From NCBI GenBank assembly GCA_025352885.1, contig JANXRZ010000091.1, positions 1 to 64,000 of the forward strand: 64,000 bases of DNA, given 5' to 3'. The DNA comes from Pseudomonadota bacterium (GTDB lineage: Bacteria > Pseudomonadota > Gammaproteobacteria > Burkholderiales > SG8-39). Numbering within the stretch: the first letter of the stretch is position 1; every line of letters starts with the position of its first letter. Below are positions 45,318 to 54,842 of the stretch, piece after piece. The notes below the pieces were generated by a model. The model had not been told where the DNA came from. It saw only the letters and a program-made list of their open reading frames with translations, and did no database searches. Made by a program: the position numbers and the translations under genes.

Positions 45318-45446
45318 GCTTTCACCTTTAGGCACATCTATCCGGGCGATTCTACGGGCGTCACGCAGGTTAATGCCATCTCCTGGCGTCCGATCTTTGC
45401 ACGCATTTGCCGAGCTTGACAAAGCGCCCGCTCTGGGAGGCAGGGG

Positions 45447-46424
45447 TTACTCTGCCTTCACTCCGGCTTCCTTGATGATTCTGGCGAATTTGGCCACTTC
45501 GGAATATACGAAAGTCCTGAACTGGTCGGCCGACCATGACGAGGTGTCGGCGCCCTCGGTGGCCAGCTTCGATTTCATGTCTGGCGAAGTCAGGGAGCGC
45601 GTGACCTCCGCATTTATCTTGTCCACTATTGCCTTAGGCGTGCCAGCCGGTGCGAATAGTCCGTTCCAGGCGCCTATGTCGAACTCGAAGCCACCCGACT
45701 CGGCCACAGTCGGCACGTCCGGCGCTGCGGACGAGTGCTGCGCTGTCGAGATGGCGACGCCGCGCAGCCTGCCGGCTTTGATATGCGGCATCGCCGAGGG
45801 CATGCTCGAGAAAAAAAGCGCGGTGTGGCCGGCGAGCGTGTCGGTAAGCGCCTGCCCGCCGCCCTTGTATGGCACATGCGTGAGCTGAATGCCCGCGGCG
45901 CGCTGGAGCAGCTCGCCTGCCAGGTGCGCCGGGCTGCCGCTTCCCGCCGAGGCATACGCGTATTGACCGGGCTTCGCTTTGGCGAGTGTCGCGAACTCCT
46001 TGACGCTCTTGGCCGGAATCGACGGAGTCACGACAAGGATCATGGGCGTGAGGGCCGTCAGTGCGACTGGCGCGAGATCCCGCAGCGGATCGTACGGCGC
46101 CTTGGGGTAAAGGCTCGGGACGATTGCAATCTCAGTTACGTAAGCCGCGAGCAGCGTATAGCCGTCCGGCGCAGCTTTGGCGACGACATCGGCGCCGATC
46201 ATCCCGCTTGCACCAGCGCGATTCTCAACCACGACTTGCTGACCCCATGCTTCGGTGAGTTTCTGCGCAACGATGCGCGCCATGATGTCCGACGTACCGC
46301 CAGGGTTGTAGGGGGTGACGATCCGAATCGGTCGCGTGGGATACGCCTGGGCCGAAACTTCGCCGCCAAGAAGCACGGCGCATCCGAACGCGATGCCCGC
46401 GAAGCTTCGTAAGAATGGACTCAT
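45447..46424 (-). CDS. Bug/TctC-type receptor (7)
   Basis: A 325-residue Bug receptor with signal peptide ending GEVSAQ and loop YNPGGTSDIMAR. Divergent from an amidohydrolase gene 57 nt away, so both may share a control region. The pairing with a hydrolase is seen at several Bug genes in this window and suggests an acyl-amino-acid or similar ligand. Confidence 0.92.
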   Translation of the reverse strand: MSPFLRSFAGIAFGCAVLLGGEVSAQAYPTRPIRIVTPYNPGGTSDIMARIVAQKLTEAWGQQVVVENRAGASGMIGADVVAKAAPDGYTLLAAYVTEIAIVPSLYPKAPYDPLRDLAPVALTALTPMILVVTPSIPAKSVKEFATLAKAKPGQYAYASAGSGSPAHLAGELLQRAAGIQLTHVPYKGGGQALTDTLAGHTALFFSSMPSAMPHIKAGRLRGVAISTAQHSSAAPDVPTVAESGGFEFDIGAWNGLFAPAGTPKAIVDKINAEVTRSLTSPDMKSKLATEGADTSSWSADQFRTFVYSEVAKFARIIKEAGVKAE

Positions 46425-46481
46425 GCTGGCATGATAATACCCACGGACCTCAATGCAATCTCGTTAGAGCGAAACGAAACA

Positions 46482-47738
46482 ATGACCAAACGCGCCCACG
46501 CCGAGCCGCTGCTGCTCGAGAACTTCGACCTCCTCGATGTGGAGGCAGGCGCACTCACGAAGGGTTGCGCGCTTCTCATCGAAGAAGGCCGCATCCGGTC
46601 GGTCGCTAAAGGTTCGATTGCTGGCGGCACCGGCAAGGCGCGAAGACTGGACCTGAAGGACCGAGTCCTGATGCCGGGGCTCATCGATTGTCATGTCCAC
46701 ATCCTGCAATCAATCTTCCCGGAGTCGGCGGACTTCCTGCCGTCGTTTTTGACCGCCGCGGCGGTCGCCCGCCTCGGTGAAATGCTTGATCGCGGCTTTA
46801 CCACCGTGCGCGATGCGGGAGGGGCGGATGCCGGTCACCGGCAAGCCGTCGAACGAGGAATCGTCCGCGGTCCGCGCTTGTTTGTCGCAGGCCGCGCGCT
46901 CAGCCAGACCGGCGGCCATGGGGATGCGCGTTCTTCGGCCGACCTGCTGGAACCGTGCGGCTGCTCGGCACTCCTGAAGGGCGGCATTGGACGCATCGTC
47001 AACGGAGTCCCCGAGGTGCTTCATGCTGCGAGGGACGAGATTCGCCTGGGCGCGGACCAGATCAAGATCATGGCGGGCGGCGGCGTCGGTTCGCCCCATG
47101 GATTTCTCGAATACGACCAGTTCACCAACGAGGAGATCGCCGCGATCGTCGACGAGGCGAGGCGCGCCCGAAAATACGTGATGGCGCACGTGTATTCGGC
47201 AGAGGGCACCAAGCGGCTGGTGCGGCTGGGCGTGCGCACCATCGAGCACGGCAACCTGGTCGATGACGAGGCGGTGCGCATGATGAAGGAGTCAGGTGCG
47301 TACCTCGTCGCGAATCTCATCGTATACGAGGTCATCGCAAAGTTCGGCCGGGAGCATGGCTTTCCCGAAGCGGGCCTCGCGCGGCTGCAAACGATCCTGG
47401 ACGCCGGCACACGTTCCATCGAGCTTGCCGATCACTACGGCGTGAAAATCGGCTACGGCTCGGACCTGGTCAAGGCGCCCGAATACCAGTCCGATGAATT
47501 CCTGGTGCGTGGCCGGGTTCAGAAGCCGATCGACGTGATCCGCAGCGCGACTCTTGTGGGCGCGGATATCGTGGGGCGAGCCGGGCAACTGGGAGTCCTG
47601 AAGGAGGGCGCAGTGGCCGACCTTCTTGCACTTGATGGGAATCCGCTGGAGGACTTAAGCCTGTTGACCGGTCAGGGCGCCCACATGGCCCTGATCGTCA
47701 AGGATGGGCGGATTGAAAAATGGACCGGGGCGGGATGA
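46482..47738 (+). CDS. Metal-dependent amidohydrolase (imidazolonepropionase/prolidase-like)
   Basis: A 418-residue amidohydrolase: DCHVHIL near residue 68, the carboxylated-Lys motif IKIMAGGGVGSPHG, the His in VMAHVYSAEG, IEHGNLVDD and the Asp in IGYGSDLVK. The pattern belongs to the Xaa-Pro dipeptidase/arginine-carboxypeptidase-like branch (Sgx9260 type) that removes C-terminal or N-acyl amino acids from dipeptides. ATG 46482 has no clear Shine-Dalgarno box; an ATG at 46431 is the alternative. Divergent from a Bug gene, and the 3' end overlaps the convergent MFS gene by 41 nt. Confidence 0.88.
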   Translation: MTKRAHAEPLLLENFDLLDVEAGALTKGCALLIEEGRIRSVAKGSIAGGTGKARRLDLKDRVLMPGLIDCHVHILQSIFPESADFLPSFLTAAAVARLGEMLDRGFTTVRDAGGADAGHRQAVERGIVRGPRLFVAGRALSQTGGHGDARSSADLLEPCGCSALLKGGIGRIVNGVPEVLHAARDEIRLGADQIKIMAGGGVGSPHGFLEYDQFTNEEIAAIVDEARRARKYVMAHVYSAEGTKRLVRLGVRTIEHGNLVDDEAVRMMKESGAYLVANLIVYEVIAKFGREHGFPEAGLARLQTILDAGTRSIELADHYGVKIGYGSDLVKAPEYQSDEFLVRGRVQKPIDVIRSATLVGADIVGRAGQLGVLKEGAVADLLALDGNPLEDLSLLTGQGAHMALIVKDGRIEKWTGAG

Positions 47739-48963
47739 ATTTCATCGACCGCACGAGCAGAAATACCGCGATCGACATGTTGAGCAGGTTCCAGCCCATG
47801 CCGTGAAGGAAGGCCGCCCGGTAAGAGCCGGTCCAGTCGAAGATGACGCCGGTCAGCCAGCCGCCGATCGCCATGCCGAAAACGGTCGCCATGAGGACGA
47901 GGCTCACCCGGGCCCCGGCCTCTGATGCCGAGAAATGTTCGCGCACGATCAGCGGATACATCGGCACGATCCCGCCCTGCACGAGGCCGAAGAAGGCCGA
48001 GACGACATACAGGCCGAAAAGGCTGTTGAAAGGCAGGAAGAGCGAGAGGGCGACGAGCTGCAGCACCGAGCCGAAGAGGAGCGTGCGCAAGGGCCCGATC
48101 TTGTCGGCAATCCAGCCGGAGGCCATGCGGCTGATGATGCCCGCGCCCAGCATCAATGACAGCATCTCCGCGCCGCGCTGGGCCGCGAAGCCGAGGTCGC
48201 CGCAGTACGCCACGATGTGTACCTGCGGCATCGACATGGCTACGCAGCACGCGATCCCCGCCAGCACGATCAGTGCCTGCAGCATCACGGGATGCAGGCC
48301 CAGCGGTCGAGAAGAGATCGCTCCCATGGGCTGCGCGTTCGTTTCGACGGCGCCGATGGGTGAAGGATGGCGCAGGACCCACGCGAGCGGAATCATGGCG
48401 AGGAGGCAAAACCCCGCCGCAATGAGGTACGCCGTGCGCCAGCCGAACGCATCGAAGAGGGCTTGCATGACCGGCGGCCAGAACGTGCCGGCGACATAGT
48501 TGCCGCTCACGCAGATCGCCACCGCGAGCCCACGTCTGCGCGTAAACCAGTGCGAGATATCGGCAACCAGCGGGCCGAAGGTCGTCGAAGTGCCGAGGAA
48601 CCCTACGATGAGCCCATTGATGAGCACGAACTGCCAGAGGGTCTGCGCATAGGCGGCCATCGCCAGCCCGCAGGCCAGGCACAAGGCGCCCAGCATGATC
48701 GGACGCATGATCCCAAAGCGGTCGGAAAACCGGCCCATGAGGATGCCGCCGATCGTGAAGCCCACCATCGTCGCGGTGTAAGGCAGCGACGCGTCTCCGC
48801 GGGAAACGCCAAACTCGGCCTGGATGAGCGGAAGCACTACGGTGACCGAATACATGCCGCAGCCGCCCAGGCCCATGAGCGTGACCGCCGCGGCAAGGCG
48901 CGCCCAGGCATACGAGGATTCGATGCGCGGGTCGCCTGTTGTGCTTATTTCCATATTTGGCAT
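47698..48963 (-). CDS. MFS transporter, oxalate/formate-antiporter-like
   Basis: A 421-residue, 12-helix MFS protein with loop 2-3 motif GRFSDRFGIMRP and the linked segment FGPLVADISHWFTRRRGLAVAI that is characteristic of the monocarboxylate/oxalate-formate branch. Such carriers move organic acids. The C-terminal 14 codons overlap the convergent amidohydrolase by 41 nt, and the last residues (SMKFIPPRSIFQSAHP) are non-helical. It may carry the acid product of the hydrolase. Confidence 0.88.
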   Translation of the reverse strand: MPNMEISTTGDPRIESSYAWARLAAAVTLMGLGGCGMYSVTVVLPLIQAEFGVSRGDASLPYTATMVGFTIGGILMGRFSDRFGIMRPIMLGALCLACGLAMAAYAQTLWQFVLINGLIVGFLGTSTTFGPLVADISHWFTRRRGLAVAICVSGNYVAGTFWPPVMQALFDAFGWRTAYLIAAGFCLLAMIPLAWVLRHPSPIGAVETNAQPMGAISSRPLGLHPVMLQALIVLAGIACCVAMSMPQVHIVAYCGDLGFAAQRGAEMLSLMLGAGIISRMASGWIADKIGPLRTLLFGSVLQLVALSLFLPFNSLFGLYVVSAFFGLVQGGIVPMYPLIVREHFSASEAGARVSLVLMATVFGMAIGGWLTGVIFDWTGSYRAAFLHGMGWNLLNMSIAVFLLVRSMKFIPPRSIFQSAHP

Positions 48964-49044
48964 GACAGATGGCTGAAGAACCGCATGCCTATTGGTTCTT
49001 GGATATTAAATGACGGAGATTGTGGCCCCCGGCGGGCGCGAGGA

Positions 49045-49287
49045 CTACTTCGTCGCGCCGGCTGCGGGCGGAGGCGGGATGTTCGGCACGGCCATGCACA
49101 CGCCGCGCACGAATTTCTGGAATCCGCCTGGCACCATGACGCGCTTGCTGGCCGTTTCGCACTGCTCCAGCGTTTCGTAGGGCACGCGAACGCTGAAGTT
49201 CTGCCCGTTGCACACCTGGCCGGCGCCGGTCGGGCCGACGCATCCCTCGATGATCAGAAGAAGGAAGTAGGAAAGGTTCAGGACCAT
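49045..49287 (-). CDS. Small exported protein (80 aa)
   Basis: An 80-residue protein with a hydrophobic N-terminus (LSYFLLLIIEGCVG) and four Cys (GCVG, VCNGQNF, EQCETAS, RGVCMAV) that could form disulphides. GAGAG precedes ATG 49287 by 9 nt. The C-terminal tail is Pro-rich. No domain is recognised; it resembles the small Cys-rich exported proteins of Burkholderiales. It is 108 nt away from glnS on the same strand. Confidence 0.6.
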   Translation of the reverse strand: MVLNLSYFLLLIIEGCVGPTGAGQVCNGQNFSVRVPYETLEQCETASKRVMVPGGFQKFVRGVCMAVPNIPPPPAAGATK

Positions 49288-49395
49288 GGCTCGCTCTCGG
49301 GGCGGATGTTGTTTTGGGGGGCTTTGCGCCCGTGTCCATGGATTGCATCATAAACCACCCGAGGGAGCGTCAAACATTGTCCGTCAGCGGCACTA

Positions 49396-51105
49396 TTACT
49401 TCTTCGCCCAGGAATCCCGCAGCGTGACCGCGCGATTGAAGACCGGCGCGCCGGGTTTCGAATCGACCCGGTCCGCGACAAAATAGCCGTGACGCTCGAA
49501 CTGGAAGCGCTCCTCAGGCTTAGCCTCCGCGAGCGCGGGCTCGAGCTGCGCGATGATGACCTTCTTCGAGTCCGGGTTCAGGTCCTTGAGGAAGTCGCTG
49601 TCGCCGGCACCCGGATTCGGCGCTTTAAAGAGTCGGTCATAGAGGCGCACTTCGGCCGTGTGCGAGTGCTTCGCGGAAAGCCAGTGGATGTTGCCCTTGA
49701 CCTTGTAAGTGTCGGCGCCGGGCGTGCCCGAGCGTGAGTCCTCGAAATACCTGCATCGCACCGTGTCGGTGGCTTGGTCGTAACCGATGCATTCCAGGAC
49801 ATAGCCATAGCGCAGGCGCACCTTGTTGCCGGGAAACAGTCGGAAGTAGCCTTTGGCCGGGATCTCCTGGTAATCCTCGCGCTCGATCCAGAGTTCCCGC
49901 GAGAACGGCAGCGAACGCTTGCCCCACTCCGGCTTCTGCGGATGGTTCGGCGCCTCGCACAGTTCCTCCTTGCCCTCGGGGTAGTTCTCGATCACGAGCT
50001 TGAGCGGGTCGAGCACGGCGATGCGGCGGGGCGCGACTTCGTTGAGGTGCTCGCGCATGCAGTCTTCGAGGATCGAGAGGTCGATCCAGGAGTCGGCCTT
50101 GGCCACGCCGATGCGATCGCAGAACGACCGGAAGCCCTCGGGCGTATAGCCGCGCCGGCGCGCGCCGACGAGCGTCGGCAGGCGCGGATCGTCCCAACCT
50201 TCGACATGCTTTTCGTCGACGAGCTGGATGAGCCTGCGCTTCGAGAGGACCACGTAGCTGAAGTTCAGGCGCGCAAATTCGATCTGCTGCGGCAGGGGAC
50301 GTTCGAGCTGACCGCCTTCGGCCAGGCGCTCGTTGAACCAGTCGTAGAGCGGCCGGTGATCCTGGAATTCAAGGGTGCAGACCGAATGCGTGACGTGCTC
50401 GATGGCATCTGACACGCCATGCGCCCAGTCGTACGTCGGGTAGATCGACCAGGCGTCGCCGGTGCGATGGTGATGCGCGTGCCGGATGCGGTACATCGTC
50501 GGATCGCGCAGGTTGACGTTGGGCGAATTCATGTCGATCTTCGCGCGAAGGACATGCGCGCCGTCAGGGTGCTTGCCTTCCTTCATCTCGCGCAGCAGGC
50601 GCACGTTTTCTTGCGCCGACCGATCGCGAAACGGGCTGTTGCGGCCGCCCTCGGTAAGCGACCCGCGCGTGGCGCGCATCTCGTCGGCGCTCTGGCTGTC
50701 CACATACGCAAGTCCGCGTGAAACGAGGTGCTCCGCGAAGCCGTACAGCTTCTGGAAATAGTCGGAAGCAAAGAACTGGTGACTGGTGCCGTGCGCTTCC
50801 CACGAGAAGCCCAGCCAGTGAACCGCATCGACGATCGAGTCGACGAATTCCTGTTCCTCTTTCGTGGGGTTGGTGTCATCGAAGCGCAGGTGACACACGC
50901 CGCCGTAGTCGCGGGCAAGGCCGAAATTAAGGCAGATGCTCTTTGCGTGCCCGTAATGGAGGTAGCCGTTGGGCTCCGGCGGGAAGCGCGTGCGGACTTT
51001 TGCCCAGTCGTCACGGGAGCTGTACTTGCCGTTTGCGAGGTCGTGCTCGACGATGCTGCGGATGAAATTGGAGTGCGATGCTTCGGGGTGGGACGCGTTA
51101 GCCAT
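49396..51105 (-). CDS. glnS: Glutaminyl-tRNA synthetase
   Basis: A 569-residue class I synthetase charging tRNA-Gln. The HIGH-like motif is in EPNGYLHYGHAKS and the KMSKS-like motif in VVLSKRRLIQLV. The catalytic domain (about 30-340) and the two beta-barrel anticodon domains (about 340-550) are full length compared with E. coli GlnRS (554 residues). ATG 51105 is selected over an upstream in-frame ATG because the conserved block begins at residue 12. It is the only housekeeping translation gene in the window. Confidence 0.97.
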   Translation of the reverse strand: MANASHPEASHSNFIRSIVEHDLANGKYSSRDDWAKVRTRFPPEPNGYLHYGHAKSICLNFGLARDYGGVCHLRFDDTNPTKEEQEFVDSIVDAVHWLGFSWEAHGTSHQFFASDYFQKLYGFAEHLVSRGLAYVDSQSADEMRATRGSLTEGGRNSPFRDRSAQENVRLLREMKEGKHPDGAHVLRAKIDMNSPNVNLRDPTMYRIRHAHHHRTGDAWSIYPTYDWAHGVSDAIEHVTHSVCTLEFQDHRPLYDWFNERLAEGGQLERPLPQQIEFARLNFSYVVLSKRRLIQLVDEKHVEGWDDPRLPTLVGARRRGYTPEGFRSFCDRIGVAKADSWIDLSILEDCMREHLNEVAPRRIAVLDPLKLVIENYPEGKEELCEAPNHPQKPEWGKRSLPFSRELWIEREDYQEIPAKGYFRLFPGNKVRLRYGYVLECIGYDQATDTVRCRYFEDSRSGTPGADTYKVKGNIHWLSAKHSHTAEVRLYDRLFKAPNPGAGDSDFLKDLNPDSKKVIIAQLEPALAEAKPEERFQFERHGYFVADRVDSKPGAPVFNRAVTLRDSWAKK

Positions 51106-51252
51106 AACCGCAAAGTTTACCGTAGCGGTCAAGCCATCGGGTCACAAATGCTTACAACTTATGCGGGGCTTGTTGTCTTCCTGGCGCTTGCGATCACGTT
51201 AAGGAAGCTCAGCTTCGCCACGTAGGCGGTGCGTAACCAAGGAGAGATCCAG

Positions 51253-51600
51253 ATGAAACTCAAGACACTGGCATTTGCCACCCTCGTCGCTTTCGGCGGT
51301 GCCGCGTTCGCCCAGGCACCTGCGACTGCGCCGAAGACCGGCACGAAGGTCGAGTCGCCCACCATCAAGGCCGACAAGGACGCAATCAAGTCGGACAAGG
51401 CCGAGATCAAGGCGGACAAGCAGAAGCTGAAGGAAGACAAGACCAAGCTGCGCGCCGACAAGAAAGCCGAGCGGGCCACGAAGAAAGCGGAAAAGAAAGC
51501 CGAAGCCGCGACCCCGGCCACGCCCGCCAAGCCCGTCACGGAAACCAAGTCGGCAACGCCCGCAGTCCCGGCAACGCCTGCCGTGCCGCCGAAGAAGTAA
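51253..51600 (+). CDS. Exported Lys-rich heptad-repeat protein
   Basis: A 115-residue protein with a signal peptide (MKLKTLAFATLVAFGGAAFAQ) and a run of seven-residue units of the form DKxxIKx from about residue 37 to 72, giving a highly charged helix with K/E/D faces, then an Ala/Pro/Thr-rich tail. ATG 51253 follows AAGGAGAG. Such Lys-rich periplasmic proteins resemble small stress or envelope-spacer proteins; function is unknown. Confidence 0.65.
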   Translation: MKLKTLAFATLVAFGGAAFAQAPATAPKTGTKVESPTIKADKDAIKSDKAEIKADKQKLKEDKTKLRADKKAERATKKAEKKAEAATPATPAKPVTETKSATPAVPATPAVPPKK

Positions 51601-51627
51601 TTCCGCGCAAACCGGGTTGGTCCGGCG

Positions 51628-52419
51628 CTAGTGCGACCGGAACAACTCGGCAAACACGCGGCTCACGGGCAGGCTCTCCTTGCGGTGCTTCATGTGCACG
51701 GACAGCCTGCCCGTTTCATCTCGTATCGCGGTTCCAACCTCGTTCAGGTTGACGATGGTCCCGCGATGGATCTGGCGGAACCGGTCTGCCGGCAATTGCG
51801 AAAGCAACTCCTTGAGCGGCGTGCGGATCAACAACTCGGCGTCCCGCGTGACCACGCTCGTGTACTTGTCGGCCGCCTGGAAATAGCAGACCTCGTCGAC
51901 CGGCACCATACGCACCGTGCTGCCAACCGACGCACGGATGATGCGCAGCGGCTCCACGCCCTGCGGCTGTGAGGTCGTCATCACCTGCTGCAATTTTCGG
52001 ACGAGCGCCGATAGGTCGGCTTCATTTGACGGGGCCGGCAAGAGCGAGGCTTTCAGTCGCTCGACGGTTACGGCGAGGCGCTCGGGGCTCACGGGCTTGA
52101 GCAGGTAGTCGATCGCGGCAAGCTCGAAAGCCTTGAGCGCGAACTCGTCGTACGCGGTTACGAATACGAGCCTTGGCACGGGCGAGCCTTCGTCGAGGCG
52201 GTCTGCAAGCTCCGCGGCCACCTCAAGGCCGGTCAGGCCAGGCATGCGGATATCGAGGAAGGCAACCTCGGGACGCTGGGATTCGATCAAGCGCAGGGCC
52301 TCGGGCCCGTTCGCTGCGATGCCAATCACTTCGAGCGCCGGCCACGCCGTTGCAAGCGCCGATTTCAGGCTCGCGGCCAACAGCGGTTCGTCTTCGGCAA
52401 TGAGGGCGCGCGGATTCAT
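51628..52419 (-). CDS. LytTR-family response regulator
   Basis: A 263-residue regulator. The receiver domain has the acidic pair AEDEP, phospho-Asp in AFLDIRMPG, Thr in VTAYD and Lys in YLLKPV; the C-terminal LytTR DNA-binding domain runs from about 160 to 263 (VCYFQAADKYTSVV, IHRGTIVNL). Members regulate virulence, alginate or envelope genes through direct repeats. Its ATG overlaps the kinase stop by 4 nt (ATGA), forming a two-gene system with the LytS-like kinase and a DUF6622-like membrane protein. Confidence 0.93.
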   Translation of the reverse strand: MNPRALIAEDEPLLAASLKSALATAWPALEVIGIAANGPEALRLIESQRPEVAFLDIRMPGLTGLEVAAELADRLDEGSPVPRLVFVTAYDEFALKAFELAAIDYLLKPVSPERLAVTVERLKASLLPAPSNEADLSALVRKLQQVMTTSQPQGVEPLRIIRASVGSTVRMVPVDEVCYFQAADKYTSVVTRDAELLIRTPLKELLSQLPADRFRQIHRGTIVNLNEVGTAIRDETGRLSVHMKHRKESLPVSRVFAELFRSH

Positions 52420-53423
52420 CTCTGCAACGGTACACGAAGCGTTATGCGTACTCCGCCGCCCGGTTGTTCGCCGATTTCCATCTTCGCCCCCGAACCGTAA
52501 ACGGCTGCAAGCCTTTCCTTGACGTGCGCCAGTCCCACGCCCGTGCCGGCCTCCACGCTGGTGCCCAAGCCGTGTCCGGTGTCTTCGACTGTGAGGATCA
52601 AAGAGCTGCCATCCTCTTTTGCCGAAACGCGCACGATCCCGCCGTCGACCTTCGGTTCGAGCCCATGACGGATCGCGTTTTCCACCAGCGGCTGCAGCAG
52701 CATGGGCGGCACTTTCGCAGTTTCGAGGCCAGCCGGAAGGTCCAGTTCGTACGCCAGGCGCGGGCCCATCCGGATGGTGAGGATCTCGAGATAGGAACGC
52801 AGCAACGCCATTTCGCCCGCGAGCGTGTCCCAGTCGTTACGCGTAGTGGCGAGCGTCGCGCGTAGATAACCGTCGAGATGCCGCAGCATCACTTGGGCGC
52901 GCGCGGGATCGACGTCGATCAGGGCTTGAAGGTTGGCGAGCGTATTGAAGAGGAAGTGCGGCTCGATTTGCGCCTGCAGCAGACGTAAACGCGCCTCGGC
53001 GGCGCCACGCTCGCTCGCCATGAGGCGCTCGCGGGTCCAGAAATAGAAACAGGCAACGAGCGCCGCGCCTGCGGTGAGCGCCAGGAACCCCAAAACCGTG
53101 TCCAGCCCCATCCTCCCCGGTGCCCATGGGTCGCCTAGCAGGATGCTCGCGATGAAGGACCCGCCGAACCACCCTACCGGCGCGGCAACGAGCACCAACC
53201 CCATCATGGGCACCATCGATGGCACGCCCTGCGGCCACAGCAGGCGTCGAGGCAGGTCCATCGAGGCGTAAGTCACTACGCCGATGCACTGGCTGTAGAT
53301 GAAATTCGTGCCGAACCCGTGCCGGTGCGAGCCGAAGGCCGTGATCGCCGCCGCGATGACCGTGCTGAGGACGAACGTCCCGACGAGGTAGCGGCCGATG
53401 CTCGAAGGCGAAGCGGCGATCAT
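52416..53423 (-). CDS. LytS-like sensor histidine kinase
   Basis: A 335-residue kinase with four transmembrane helices in the first 130 residues and a His_kinase (PF06580) domain. The phospho-acceptor His is in QIEPHFLFNTLANLQ, the ATP-binding N box in LVENAIRHGL, and the G box GHGLG is in EDTGHGLGTSVEAGTGVGL. It probably phosphorylates the LytTR regulator overlapping its stop. Its N-terminal sensing part has no known ligand domain. ATG 53423 is chosen because the longer frame reaches into the upstream gene. Confidence 0.92.
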   Translation of the reverse strand: MIAASPSSIGRYLVGTFVLSTVIAAAITAFGSHRHGFGTNFIYSQCIGVVTYASMDLPRRLLWPQGVPSMVPMMGLVLVAAPVGWFGGSFIASILLGDPWAPGRMGLDTVLGFLALTAGAALVACFYFWTRERLMASERGAAEARLRLLQAQIEPHFLFNTLANLQALIDVDPARAQVMLRHLDGYLRATLATTRNDWDTLAGEMALLRSYLEILTIRMGPRLAYELDLPAGLETAKVPPMLLQPLVENAIRHGLEPKVDGGIVRVSAKEDGSSLILTVEDTGHGLGTSVEAGTGVGLAHVKERLAAVYGSGAKMEIGEQPGGGVRITLRVPLQR

Positions 53424-53439
53424 GGGTGGTGACGTTGCA

Positions 53440-53955
53440 TCAGGTGGATTGTACGGAAGGCGCGGCAAGCGGCCGGCGCACAGACAGCACTTGGAGCGAG
53501 CGGGCGAGGAATGCGCCGCTCAACATGCCGTAAAGGAGGCTTGCGGAAAGGGCGAACGCCGTTTCGTTCGCAAGGCCCGGCTGCAGCCTCATCGTGACCG
53601 TGAGCGCATACCGGATGAAGAAGACGGTCATCATCAGCATCAGCGGGACCCAGCTGCCCGGCACAAGAAAAGTGCCGGTCGAGGCGTCCCACTTTGCAGC
53701 CGAGGCTGGCCCCAGAGAGCGCTGCGCCACGACTGCGGCCGCGATCCCCGCCGCCCACGCAACCAGCGCCAAAGGCTCGGACCCAAATGCCGAGACCACC
53801 CCGAACAGCGAGAACGCAACAAAAGCTGACGGCAGGACGAGCAGCCGCCGGGTGCGCCGGGTGTGCGGGCGGGACTGCTGGCAGCCCAGGGCCAGCAAGG
53901 CAAAGAACAGGACGAACACCCAGGTCGGGGTCCCTTTGAGGATCTGGATCAGCAT
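53440..53955 (-). CDS. DUF6622-like membrane protein
   Basis: A 171-residue protein with four to five transmembrane helices and the N-terminal pattern LKGTPTWVFVLFFALLALG seen in a Burkholderiales membrane family (DUF6622 as I recall it). ATG 53955 has a strong AAGGAGG box. The gene is directly upstream of the kinase (16 nt gap), so it may act as a sensing or signal-relay partner in the LytS/LytTR system. The family has no known function. Confidence 0.72.
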   Translation of the reverse strand: MLIQILKGTPTWVFVLFFALLALGCQQSRPHTRRTRRLLVLPSAFVAFSLFGVVSAFGSEPLALVAWAAGIAAAVVAQRSLGPASAAKWDASTGTFLVPGSWVPLMLMMTVFFIRYALTVTMRLQPGLANETAFALSASLLYGMLSGAFLARSLQVLSVRRPLAAPSVQST

Positions 53956-54125
53956 GGCTTGCCTCCTTTCTCAGCAGTTCGTGGAATGGATTCTTGGCTG
54001 CGGAGCCCGGGCGGGCGAGGCGAATGCGACGGAGCGCGGGTTTCAGGGAGCGAATTGCCGGCCCGGCGGATGGGCAGGAGGCCAAGGGCGGGCATACACT
54101 GCCTCCCGGGACCAGGAGGCAGCAC

Positions 54126-54842
54126 ATGATCAGGACCGGGACACTTGAATCGGCGGCGGCCAATCGCAGCAAGTTCACGCTGGCCAACGGCACGGGGTAC
54201 TTCAAGAGCAGCTTGCTCGAGTCGCCTCCGGATGCCCCTGTAGCGCCCCAGTCTTTCCTTGTCGAGCAGGATGCGAATTCGGTGATCTTGTCGCACTTCC
54301 ACCTGCAGAACGAATTCCAGGTCGTCGTGCAGGGCGAGGGCAGTTTCGGCCGGCATCCCGTAAAGCCTTTGACGATCCACTACGCGGGCGCTCATACCGG
54401 CTACGGCCCGATCATCGCGGGAGCAGCAGGCTTGTGGTACTTCACGCTGCGCCCGCGGATGGATTTCGGCGCGAAGTTCCTTCCCGAAGCGCGCGGCGAG
54501 ATGGAGAAGAGCGCCAAGAAGCGGCACCTGCTTGGCGGCCCGATGGCTTTGAGTGCAACGGATACGCAAGAGAAAGATGCGCGGTGTGAAGAAGTTTTTC
54601 CGCCGCAGGCGGATGGGATCGGCGGCTGGATGCTCCGCCTTCCTGCAGACAGTTCGATGGCGGCGCCGGACCTCGCCGGCGGCCTCGGCCGCTTCTACGT
54701 CATTGCGCAGGGCGAAGCCAGGATCAATGGCGCAACTTTGACCCGATGGGCTACGGTGTTCGTCACACCGGAGGAGGAACCGATGCTGGTCTTCGCAGGC
54801 GAATCAGGAGCAGACGTGCTCGTGCTGCAGTTCCCGCAATGA
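54126..54842 (+). CDS. Cupin-like protein, first gene of an operon
   Basis: A 238-residue protein with a beta-strand-rich, cupin-like pattern: SHFHLQNEFQVVVQGEGSFG (one HxH and Glu) in the first half and an AGLGRFYVIAQGEARING repeat-like unit near residue 190, suggesting two cupin barrels. ATG 54126 follows AGGAGG. Its stop overlaps the Bug gene start (ATGA). Whether it binds metal or is catalytic is not clear from the single HxH. A plausible role is handling the acid imported by the receptors in the same operon. Confidence 0.65.
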   Translation: MIRTGTLESAAANRSKFTLANGTGYFKSSLLESPPDAPVAPQSFLVEQDANSVILSHFHLQNEFQVVVQGEGSFGRHPVKPLTIHYAGAHTGYGPIIAGAAGLWYFTLRPRMDFGAKFLPEARGEMEKSAKKRHLLGGPMALSATDTQEKDARCEEVFPPQADGIGGWMLRLPADSSMAAPDLAGGLGRFYVIAQGEARINGATLTRWATVFVTPEEEPMLVFAGESGADVLVLQFPQ

